Shown piece after piece: positions 12,601-24,600 of a stretch of DNA of 64,000 bases. The DNA lies in the NCBI GenBank assembly GCA_905221605.1, contig CAJNDS010002435.1, positions 318,501-382,500 on the forward strand. Reading direction: 5' to 3'. A program made the position numbers and the translations under genes. Below the pieces are notes generated by a model that worked only from the letters and a program-made list of their open reading frames with translations, was not told the origin of the DNA and made no database searches. This DNA comes from Symbiodinium natans (taxonomy: Eukaryota; Sar; Dinophyceae; Suessiales; Symbiodiniaceae). Within the stretch, counting starts at the first letter, position 1. Each line of letters begins with the position of its first letter.

Positions 12601-15600
12601 TCGATTGCCTCGATGCAGGATGGGCAATCTAAGCTGTACGCCCGGATGTAGATCACATCCTCTGCTGCTCCAGACCCAAGCAGCGTTTGGGCGGCCTGAA
12701 CGTATGGCCCGCCCGCAAGGAATTCCGCTTCTTTGACTGGAGAACTCCTAGCGGGGGCTGGGCCCTTGTTCCTCCGGCTGGGTGTGCGCGCCACAGTGGC
12801 AGTGGCGGCACGTTGCACGAAGCCGGACTGTGCGTGGGCTGCGCTCGCTCCATCTGCTGGGGCCGCGGCCAGGTCACGACCCGCGAGCCCCTGAAAGCAG
12901 GAGAGCCCGCGGCTCTTGGCCGCAAGTTGGGAGAAACATCCTTCACTGTTCCCCAAACCCAACACAACCTTACCCTTAGCCAGGGCTTCGGAGGCGGTAC
13001 TCCGAATGGAGTCTGTGAGCGCAGGACCCGCGCCTCGCTGGGCCGCGTGCAAAAACCCTAGGGATCGAGCGGTGTCCATTGCGGCATCGCAATGCCCGCA
13101 ACGTCCCTCTGCCAGGTAAGCACGACAGCCACAGGCAGCTGTCTCCTCCTTGAGGTGCACCCAAACTTTATGGGTCACCCCTTTCTTAGTGCTCGCGACC
13201 TCAAACGTCGCTTCAGAGCCAAGGAGTTGAGACAGCCGCGCCTCAGGGGCCGCGGTGTTGCCATGTCGCATATGCGCAATGCGATTGGCAACGGCACGAC
13301 TCACGTACCACAGAACAGCGCCGCGCAAGATCACTACTACCAGAGTGATGGCTGTTCCGGCGACCCACACGGTCCGCCTGGCCCCATGACCGATTTCCTC
13401 GACAACGTCGGCCGAAATCGTTGCAACCGCGTGCATGGAGTCCTCGACAACATGCACAACCCCGCGGTGCAACTGCAAGGCAACCGGCGCCGACGCTGCA
13501 GCCGCCAGGCCCCACCAGCCGTTGATGTTCCCGTTGAGGGCGTGCATCAACCGATTGAGGAGCCCGCGACCCAGGAAAAAGGGGGTCCGCGGCGGAAGCG
13601 GAACACTTGGCGGCGGCCGGGCAGACCCGCACGGGAAGGCTGGGACCCAGCTTGTGCTCGGGCGGGGTTGGAGCGCGGCAACAATGCCCGCGGCGTAAGC
13701 GCCCCAGGCGTACCTGCCCCTCCCCTTGGGCTTGCCCTTGGCATCGGACTTGCCTCTGCCCTTCGGCTTGCCCTGGCCCTTGCCACGGGCGTCTGCCCAA
13801 GCACTCCAAGGGTCGCGGCCCTTGCCGTACGTCGCCTCTTCGCGACGTCGCTTGCCGCCCCTCTTCTTGTGTTTGTTTCTAAGAAGAGGTTGGATGGTTT
13901 CTTGGTCCATCGCACGATTGGCCAGAAGGATCTCGTACTCCAGCTCGTCCTGGCTGCTTTCGGAGCCCGAGTCCCTCTCTTCGCCACGCCGCGGATCAGG
14001 GATCCCGCGAGAGACGACCTCTGCCAAACGGAGAGGGGTGCTGCAGCGAAAGCACAGCTGCCTGAATGAAAGGTTCCATTCATAGCAGTTAGGGCACTGC
14101 CACCCTGCTATGCGGAGCGCCTCGCTGATGTGATCATCGCGCTCCGCCTTCTCCGCCTGGCGCCGCTCTCGCTTCTTGGCGCGCTCGGCCGCCTGCGCCT
14201 CCTCGGCCGCCTGGAGGGCTTCAGCGAGTTCCTCATCGCTGAGAAGCCTCGCGGCATCCGCCCGCGCTTGTTGTTCTTCAAGCTCTTCGGCAGAAAACCT
14301 CCGCCTCCACTGCTCTGGCGCGGTTTGAGGATCTACCTCCCACCACCCGATGTCGATCCCGTTGATCCACCGGCCGTCGCACGGGGCACCCGCATTCGGG
14401 CCGCCCGCGTGCGTGGTGAGGCACTGGTCCTCGGTAACCGGGTTAATGGCTTCGCAGAAGAAGCACCGCCAGCTGCCGTAGGGGTAAAAGCGGCCTTCGA
14501 CATAGGCTCGGTTGGCAGGGAGGGCGACATCGTCTCATCCGCGGTGCCTGCCTCCATCTCAACCGAGACCTCCTCGTCCTTGACAACCTCAGCTTCCTCC
14601 TCCTGTTCCTCCTTGACCAGGGGCTCTTTCTGCTCCCGGCCAACGTTGAGGTGGGACTCAGTGCGAACCTCGGCGCGCATCAAAATGACGTCAAGGCTGT
14701 CCGCGGCTGGGTCGCCCGCGAAGAAGGAATCGATCTCCTGGGCATGGAGATCGTCAAGAGGCGTCACCAGGTCTGGCGAGTAATCCCGCTGGGAACGACG
14801 CTCTGCAAGGCGTTGCTGAACGTCGCTCGTCGGCGGCTCGAGGGCCCGCCCGCGCGGAGCGGCCTCCCGCGGAGGTCCCGGCTCGGCCTCCTCCGTGGGC
14901 TCGCTCTTGGGCGTGGACCCTCCACCGCTACTCTCTGGAGCGGGGTCCAGCTCGGGGTCATCGCGAAGCCACCCCGGCGGATGACTACCACCATAAATGT
15001 GGTGCGACCCGTCCTCAAGCTGGATTCGGTCCCCTCTCTTCAGGAGCGGGACCTTCGAGTGATCGTACCCGTTGGCTTTGTGGTACCGAATCACTCGGAG
15101 CATGGGCACCTCCCCATACTCACCGTCCTTTCCTCGGCGGAACAACCGTCCCCGCCAGTCTTGACGAAAAGGGTCAAGAGGTGCGGAGGGGCTGATCCCC
15201 AGGTTGGGCGGCAGAGAGGCGCCATGGCAGGCCGCCTGATGCAAGTGGTACTGCACCAGCGACTCAAAGGCCAGCCCGCATCCAGGAGCTGAGCATCCAT
15301 AGTGGCCGTCAGCGGAACTGCTCGATCCCGCACCCCCGGGGGCATCCTGACCATCGTCAGACACCTCTTCCCCGTCGGCGCCTTCCCCGGCCGCCCGATT
15401 CTCTCCCTCACGGCGCAGAGTTTTGAGGGATTCCTCACGCTTGGTGATCTTCTCTAGCTTCACCATCGCGGTTCCCGCCACCTCCAGTATCTTCGACTGG
15501 AGCTTCTGCGCTCTCAGAAGAGCTTCGGACCGCGCGAGGTACTCCTTCGCGCTGCTGACCACCGATTGGCCAAGCTCGAGGAATCCTTCCTCTGTGCTCT

Positions 15601-18600
15601 CGGCCTGGGCCCCACCAGCGAGCTCTTCGTCCTCCTTCACCTTGACCGCGGCTTGAGGCGCCCGCGTGTCGGGAAGATCCGAGCTGGAACTATCTTCCTC
15701 GACACCTTCAGCTTCTTGGGCTGCCTCTTCCTCGAGCGAGTCTTCGGCCTCGAGGACATTGGGGCCAGGGACGTTGCGCCTAGGGTACACCTTGGGCTTC
15801 GCTGGAACGATCGAAGTCTTAGGAGCCCCTGAAGCACGCCCTTTGGCCTTAGGCGCGGCCTTAGGAGGGGTAACAGGTTGGGCGGCCCCCGCGGCCATGA
15901 CACGGCCCGCAGGGGCCAGCACAACCGTCGAGGAGCTCGCCGCGCCACTGCTGGCCGCAGCAGCTTGGGACGCTTGGACCGTGCCCAGTTTCGGTCCTCG
16001 CCCCAACGGCGGGTGGGGGCCCGCACTGGTGTCGCCTAAACTCCTTAGGTCGACATGCTGGATCAACCGACCCACTTCTAACTCAGCAATTAAGACTGAG
16101 TAAACAGGCGAGCCTTTGGGGAGTGGGAGATGCCGGTGGCTCTAATCTGGCCAGTGAGAGCCACCCCATCCGCTCCCGAATAGATAGGCACTCCGGCGTC
16201 CCGCAGGACCGCCAACCGGACTTCGACTATGCAAGTCGATCCGCGGCGGAACCCGCGTCTCCCGTCCTCCCACTGCGTGGGGCAGTGGCCTAGGACGTAG
16301 TGCACCCCGAGGCGGCCTCCCGGCCCGCCGCCGGGGATCAAGCCGTTCTGAATCAGGCTTGGCACGACATGCAGGTCCGTGCCGTGCCACATGGCCGGGC
16401 CATACCGGTATATAAGATCGTTGATGGCGGTCTCACTTAGACCCTCCATCATGAACCCCATAGGATGGCCGCAATCGGCCGAGTGGCCTTGAAACGCACG
16501 CAAGAAGCCAGCGTGCGAGGTATCTAACCTCGGTTTCCGCTGGTTGGCGTCGTGCGCGACCGCCTGGTTGTACTGGTTGATGGTGATGCCGAGTTGTTCG
16601 ATCAACTCATCAACCGGGTAGAGGCCGCCCGGAGCGAACCGGCCTCTACAACCAGCTTCGCCGTGCCGCATGCATCGGACTAGCATACGCTGCACGTCGT
16701 CGATCGTGGGCGGGCCCCTTCGGCCCTTAGGGCCTGGACTCTTGCTCTTGCCCCTGCCCTTCGACCCTCCTCCACCCATCGCGGCACTGAGGCCCGCGGC
16801 TTTGCTGGACCTCCGATGGGCGAGGAAAACCTGACGCGCCCTTGAGCGGCCAGGACACGGCCCGCTGCAAGGGGCCGGTGTGCAGTAGTGGTAGGCAGCC
16901 GCTCCCGCGCGGCCAGGGCACGGCCCGCAGCGGGGCCTTGTGGTTGACCACGAAGGTCCGGGCGACCGAGCGCAGTGCACAGGCACGAACGCGGGGAGGG
17001 ACTACCTACCCTAGGTTCTACAACACACTTGAACCGCTGCGGCGGGGGTTTGGGGAGTTTCCTTAAGGTCTGGGCTCTAAGGCTTCTAAGGCTTCTGCTT
17101 CGACCTTGGACCGAACCTCTAGGCCTGCTTGCAAAACACTGGCTGCGAGACAGACGAACGAAGCTGCACGCGACGAACGACGAAAAATCCTTCTGCCCGC
17201 AGACCGGCGACCTGGGAAACGGCCCGCCCCAAAAACACCCGCCCTGAACACAGAAACACCCGAACAGCCCCAACATCCTGAGCATCAGAACGCGCGTGGG
17301 GTGATTCTGGTCTGAGCGCGCCGCGTCATGGTTCGCGCGCTTGGTGTTGTGCGCACCGCGAACGCCTAAGGCTTCAAGAGCAGACGACGCGCTCTGCGGA
17401 GCCGCGACTGCCCCCTTGGCGCACGCTTCGCGCACCGCCCCCTCGGCTTGGGCATCAGTGAAAAACTGCCCATCAATGACCCTACCCGTCCTAACAGTAA
17501 GATCATCCACGTAGGCTATCCACTCCTTAGTATACTTAAGGCGCCTACCTCTGCCGGGGGCATAGGCCCTATCAACCACAAAGTTGAAATCATCTGGGCC
17601 GTTAATCGGGCCAAAGGTGAGGCCGACAGGGAGATATTTCCCTGATCTTGCCACAATGGCCAACACCTCGCGAGCACGCTTGGTGTTCCTAATTTGATTA
17701 AACCCACTAACCGCATCCACGAAGGTATACCAAACCGAACCTACTGCGGCGGCGAGCACATCGCTACCCCGCCGACAATAGTACGTGGAGCGCTTAATTC
17801 GGGCATTCACACGGCGGTAGTCAACCACCAAGCGTCGCTTCCTATGCCGCTTGTAGCTGGGCATTTCCTTGGTCGGAAACGGCGCAGATCCCCAAGCCGA
17901 GCTGCCGCGGATCAACTGACCCCGCTTGCATTCTTCTTCAAGCTTGTCGTCGACCCATTGCGCGGACTCGCCCCTCAGACTGTGAGGCTGGGACGAGACC
18001 GGCGGCCCGGTGGGGATGCAGTCATGGGCGAACTTCCTGACCGTGGTCCTGGTGGTGTCCTCCACCCAGAACCCAGCGGCCTTTCGCCGTATGACCTCCC
18101 TGACGGCTGCGATGTCAGCATCGGTCAGCCCTGGTCTGGTTGGTCCAGGCTCGATCTTCAAACCCGACCATACGAGGTCTCTATAGGCCTCGGTGCGCCT
18201 AGGATCCTCCGCGACCTTCTCGCCCGCAAGAGCATAGACCTCAAGGTCAGCCCGGACGGAATCCCAGTCCTTGGCGTCCGCCTTGGTTCGCCAAAACGCT
18301 TCCTTCTCAGCGGCATACTTATCCACCTCCTTATCCAGCTCCGCACGCTCTGCTGGCGTGAGGTCCTCGCCCGAGCGCACGTCCGGGAGGGGAACGACTG
18401 GAGAGGGCTGTGGCGCAGCCGCGGCGCTATCAGCACCCGCAGTGGCTGGAAAGCTTTCAACTGCAGCGGTGCACAGCTCTTCTGCGCCCCTCAGACCAAG
18501 GTCCTGGAGCGATGCGCAGAAAGCCGCCCCTATGAGGTTGTAGTCGGCTTGCGCGCGCCCAACGTGCTTGTGCTGCACTGCGCCTAACGCATCCGGCCTA

Positions 18601-21600
18601 CTACACCTCAAACCTACCGATTCTAAGCTGAAATCGGCGAGCCACAGGGCCCCGCTCTCAACGAGGTTGCCGCGGCCACTGGCCCGCGCGAACTGGCATA
18701 TGTCAGCCCGCACGAAAGCCCAAGGCCAGCGTGGCTCTGCGAGCGTCCCAAACAAGGCGCCCCACTCCTCTAGCCGCCAGGGTTCCCACTCGCCTTTTTG
18801 TGCCTGCAAATGCAGCGCGACGTGGGCGCCCGCGCGCGTGCGTTCCTGCGCACACCGGACGACTAGCTGAAGGAAAGCTCGGGGCACATTCTTGCCCTCA
18901 AGCCCAATCACGAGCACCTTCGGCTCTGCGCGAGAAACAGCGCCGCTAATTGCCTCTAAGTGCCTTTCTGCGGCCAGGTTCCAGGTGATCCCGTAGGCCT
19001 GCTTGCCTTGCACAAAAGCTGGAACAACCCTGTACCCGTGCCTCCTAGCCGCGTCGGAAACGACCGCGTCACCCCAAGCAACCTCTAAGACATCGGCAAC
19101 CCCTCCAAGGAAATACTGCCGGAACCAACTCTCGACAGCACCCGACTCTGGGGAGGCCCTAGGCTGCAACACGCGGGGTTCCGCGACCAAGAGGTCCGCG
19201 AGGGCCTCTCGGATCGAGAGCACACCCGTGCTGGTGCGAGACCCTCTCTCGAGCGTCCTGTCCTGCAACGAGTACGCTCCCTTGTCCAACTTTCTGGCCG
19301 AGGCTGCAGCAAGCACGCCGTCGCGGTTCAGGTCGATCTTGGAAATGATCTCCCTGACGGAAACCGCTTCGTGGGCCAGACGAGTCCCCTCTGAAAGCGT
19401 GAGCGCACCGTCCTCGGCGATGTATGCAAGCCGCCATTTGACGCGAACCCCGCTGGCGTCGGGGAGGTAGCGGTGCACGCCGACCTGCGCACGGGCAGCA
19501 TCTACCTGCGTGACCCGTCCTAACCTGCACACCTTAGGGCCTCCACCTACACCCCGATAGGCAATGCGGTCGCCAAGGCGGAGGACGAAGTCCCTCCCGC
19601 GCCTGGTCAGCGTGAACTCCACTTGCTTGGAGACGAGCCGTCCCCGCCGGTTCCATCGTCCTCAAAGACGACCGGCTCGCGGGATTCCGCGCCATCTGCA
19701 TCCGCAGGAACAAGAATGCAGTCTTCTGCGTGCGCCTCCATCGGGCCGCGCCGGGCGGAAGAAGTACCCCCCGACTCCATCGACACGGGCTCCAAGGTGA
19801 GCCTGTGGCCCTTGACTTCCAACACGCACACGCCCCGCCCCCTCTGAACGGGCCCTCGGAGCGTTCCAGACCACTCGGTCGCCTGGCTTAAGGTCCACAG
19901 TGCGCCTATGGCGATTTGCAAGTTTCGCCCGCGCTTCTGAAGACCGCGTCCAGTGCTCTCGGACCGCAGCAGCTAGTTCCGAGAACTGCTTAAACTGGCT
20001 CCGAGCCCAATCAGAGATGGGTTCGAACTGCAAGGCGTCTCGCAGGACGTCCTTTTCAAGTGGTAGAGCGAGCGACCAGCTCCGCTCTAGGTCCCTCGGG
20101 GTATACCCGTGGGGTCCCGGAGTGTTATCTATGACGTACTCCGCCACCACGAGCCAATCCGACCAAGCTTCGGAAAGGGAGGCGCCGACTTGCCTGACGA
20201 CCGCCCCCAGCACCTTTTGAACTTCTTGGTGGACTCGCTCGTTTGCGCCCAACTCACAAGGCCTCAAGGGCGCGCTGAACCGCCACTCGGTCCCAAGCAT
20301 AGCGCTGAGTTCTGCCATGAGCGCATTCTTGAACTCTGGCCCTCTATCCGACCTGATGAGGCTCGGGATCGTCCTGCTGCGAAGCACACAGCGCACGAAC
20401 GCCCTCCTGACTTCAGCATGAGTCAGAGACCTCATCGGCTCGAGGAGGACAGCATGACTGAGGCAATCGAAGTACGTAAGCGAGTACCTATGCCCTTCCC
20501 TGTCCTCTCGGTTCGGACCTTCACAGTCCACGCTGACTTCCTGCCAGCATGTCTCGGCGCCACATTTGACCGCACGAGCCTCGACCTTCGTCGGTCGAGA
20601 GCGGCCCTTAATGCAAGCGAGACATTTGGCGACCCAGGCCCGCACATCTTTCTCTAAGTCGGGCCACCAGACTGCCCTCTCTAGCAGCTTGATGGTAACC
20701 TCAGCAGACCTATGGGCCCCAAGGACTCCGCAGTGGACTGAATTGTAGCAAGCGCGGCGCCAGGTCACTCCATTCGCGCCCGCAGCCCCGTTGGGAACCA
20801 CTGGGACAACGACGGTTTGGCCCGTCCTGAGGGTCACCTCGCGCTCGAGCAACCCGTCTCCGGATATCTCCATTGGCGGCTCCGGCTTGCGAATCGAGCC
20901 CGCCAATGAGGGATCGCGCCGCTGACCCTCGTACCACGCCGTACGAAGGGATCCCGTGACTCGGAACTCCGAAATGTTCGCCGCGTCCCTTGCCTCGACC
21001 ACAAGCTGCTCACGACGATTTTCGTCCTTCTCCGCGATCAGGCTCAAAGACGGAACACCGCCCTTAAACTCGACCTTGATCTTGGTTGAGGAATGGTCCC
21101 AAACGCACAGGATGGGGCTATGGCTAACGAGCTCTAGAACCACTGCAGGCCCTTGTGCTCTTCACCCATAAACGCCAAAACTCTACCCTTCAGCTTGCAC
21201 TCATTGGCATTCTTCCCGCGACTGATAGCGCCCGCGGTCCAATGCCCTCCTACGCCCTCGCTGGACGAAGAGAATTGAGCAAGGATCCTTGACGCCTGCA
21301 GGGTAGACCTGCGGGGATCCGAAGCTGCTTCTCCGGTTGCCCGCCAGCCAATGACCTGAGTAACCCTACCCACAAGGGCTATCAGCTTGCCGAAGGAGGG
21401 GTCTAAGGCAACCTCTTTACCATTAGACCTCCAGAGCACTTCACACTGCTCATTCACGACATGTCTGTGGCCGTGCCAGTTCACTACTGACGACCAATGC
21501 ACGACGATGTCGCCCTGAACCACATTCAGGGGCGAGCAGTTGTGCCCCGCCACCACAGCACCATCTTCTCTAACCACCCATGTGGTCCAGTAAGGCTTCA

Positions 21601-24600
21601 CATCGCCCCACTTGGAAAGATCCTTGTGCTGGGAGCCGAGGCTGAGCTTCATCGAATGGCTCTTCTTCCATATCTTCCCACTCAGCATGCCATATGCAGT
21701 GGGAACTGGAGCATCTTTGGGCGTAGTCCTAAACCCTACCGCCCATTGCTGGATGGTTGAGGACCTAACCCTAACTAAACCTCCTGTCCTATCCAAAGTT
21801 GCAAGGACGGAGTTGACCTCTAGGCCCACCTCATGGGCCTCAAGGTCGCCCTCAAGCGGAGGTTCGGGCTCCTCCCGCTCGGCTATCTCTACCGAGGTAT
21901 CGACTGCCTCTTTCTCGACGCAGGCGGGCGAGAAAACAGGTAGGTCCGCTTGCCGCAGATGCACAGACCCTCATGGTCCCAGAGGGGTCGTGACGGTTCG
22001 TCCAGCATCCCTCTAATGCTGGCATCATCGATGGAACGAACCGCGTCCAGCCTCAAGGACCGCAGAACCTCCGCCCCCAATGCCTGCTTCCCTACGATCC
22101 CAAAACCTCGCAGGGGAGGCTCCGGAAAATCCTTCTTGAGTTCCGGACAAGCCTCGGCCACTTCCAAGTGGCCCTGCTGCGTGCGCCAAAGGCGTGGCCG
22201 CACCGCCCAGATAGCCTTGATGCCTGCCCAAGCCTCTCCTACAGCCCTGGCTTCCTTGCGCTGCAGGTTCCTTGCTTGGAGCGTGAGCTCAACAACCAAA
22301 GGCCACCTAAGGACGGCTGTGACAAGCCCGCCTTGCCCTAGTCCTACGAGGAATTGCGGACGAAACCCCGAAGCTTCCCTAAGAACCTTGGCACACGAAG
22401 TAAGCAAGTCGACCCTGATCCGCTTGATCTTCTTGGTCCCTGCGAGCCTGCCGGCCCCGCAATCAAAATGCGAGGCAAGCCCGTCGGTATCCTCAAACGG
22501 ACCCCAACAACCCCTGACAGCCACAGAAACTCCAGGGAGGCTCGCTTGAAAAACGCGCCTGATCTCAGTCAGCTCTGCGTCCTGCTCTTTCCAACGCGCG
22601 TAGTCAAAGACAACCATGACGCGCACCGGAAGGGCTGCGACGACGCACATCGGCACAGCCGCGGCCTGGACACGGCCCGCAGGCTCTGGGACGGCGTCGT
22701 TGCCGACCGCCCAGGGCACGGGTCCGTCACCCTCAGTACCCTCTCCGAGGTACTGGTCCAGGTCGAAACCTCGGAGTTGGCCCGAAAGGCCCTCGAGATC
22801 TTTCGTCCTCGCCGCAAGGAGCGCATCCCGATCCTTGGGATTGCGGCTAAAACTGTCACCCAGCGTCGCTGAGCGACCGCTAAGGCTCCTTATTTCGGAC
22901 CCATCCATAAGGATTTCCGCAACCCACCGGACGAGTTTCGGATCCATTCCGATGTCCGACGTTTGCGCTCGGGTAAGGTTGGCATGATCTGTCCAACACA
23001 GAGTCCGAATAGAGCCAAACATGCGGCGTGTCGCCCGCTTTACCTCGAGCTGGGCAAACGCCTCCTGTATCAAGGGCGGCCAGTTTTGCTGCGCGGGGGT
23101 CAAGCTCTTTGAGTGCGTCATAAGCACTTTGAGCTGACTCAAGTCACGCGTCATCTGCACGACGCTGCCCCCTACCGCGATGCCCGACGCATCCGCGATC
23201 TGCTCAAGGGGACACGACCCATCCGCAGCAGAGGCCTCATCGAAGGTAGCCAAATTGATGCGGTTCTGCATCATGCGCTTAATCGCTTTAAAGGCTTTGC
23301 AACCCTCGGTGGCGGCTGAGCCCAGCCCGCCTTCAGGAAAGACGGCGCCTGGCTTCTGCCACTGCCCTAAAATCTTGGCTGCGTGCCCATACTCAACAGG
23401 CAGGTAGCCGCGCAACCAATTTGCGCAACCCAAAAATTGCTGAATGTGAAGCTTCTCCCAGAGCGGGGGAAAGTCAATCACCGCCTGACAACGCTCTTCG
23501 TCAGGCGAACTCCCGTCCCGCCCAATGTTGTGTCCTAGGAGCTTACCTTTGGAGACACAAACTTCGGCCTTACTGATCCCAAACGAGAACCCAAACAAGA
23601 TTGACTTATCTAGGAAACCCTCTAAGGAAACGAGGTGGTCGAGGAGGTGCGGGCACGCCTTAGGGTGCCGGGCGCGCATATCTGCCGCGAGCTGCTCATA
23701 ATAATAGTCCGTTGGAGGCTCCTCGATCATCTTATCGATGTCCCAGCTCTCCACGATATGATAGCTCGGGCAGCGCGCCGTGTCGACCGCGTCTGCTGGG
23801 CGCACAGCGTCACTTGCGCCTCTTCCAGCCGTGGCCGATCCCTCACGCCAGCCAGCCCAGCGTGGCCCCTTGCGCGTCCTAAAGACCGCGAGGCGTTCGG
23901 TGACGGGAACCTCATCGCTGCACGCTACGCTTTCCGCCACACGCAAATCCCTCGTGTCCCAAAGACGCCACGCCTCACCCGCGCGCTGAAGCAAGCACGT
24001 TTCGTAAGGCGCCTTCTCGACCGCCACGGTCCCAAGGTCCTTCTGCGCAGGGCGCCTACCCCACGAAGACGCGTAACCACCTGGCGCCTCCCACCAGCTG
24101 TCGACGCTTGGAAGGTGGTCCAAGCAAGTAAGCACTCCAGGCTCCTCAACAGGGCGCCCAACCGGGCCGCTCCCGCCCCACACCGAAGCGAGAACAGTCA
24201 CCGCAGCAAGGACCGATAGCACACCGATCCTGGCGCCGGTACGCAGCCGCCCAAAGGACCGCGCACACGAGGAACAACCTTGGAAGCTTCTTGCCGCGGC
24301 CCTGGACGCGGACCCGCAAGCAAAGCACGGGTCATGGTCAACCGTAGCAACGGCGACCCCACAATCCGCACATGCCTGCGGAGACGGCTCTGACTCGAAC
24401 ACCGTCTCAATCGCGCCACAACCACGGGCCGCAGTGCTGACGAGGCCGGAACGCACTTCCGCAACAACCTCGCCCGGCTGGAGAGAGTGATCACACTCTT
24501 GGGCTGCAAGCAAAACAAACCCTTTACCCTCTCCTGTGGGCCAGAGACCTGGCACAGCCTCAACCCCACACTCAACCGGAAGCACAACCTCGGACAGGGA

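Noticed and set aside
12469-12651. Small plus ORFs in the 17-kb element as separate genes
   Set aside because: No motif, opposite strand to all supported ORFs, and expected by chance at this GC content.
13092-14069. 325-codon plus-strand ORF, and plus ORFs at 17694-18587 and 23635-24219
   Set aside because: They are antisense to well-supported element ORFs (PLD-like protein, RT, RNase H) and show only the Arg/Pro/Ala composition expected of GC-rich complement strands.
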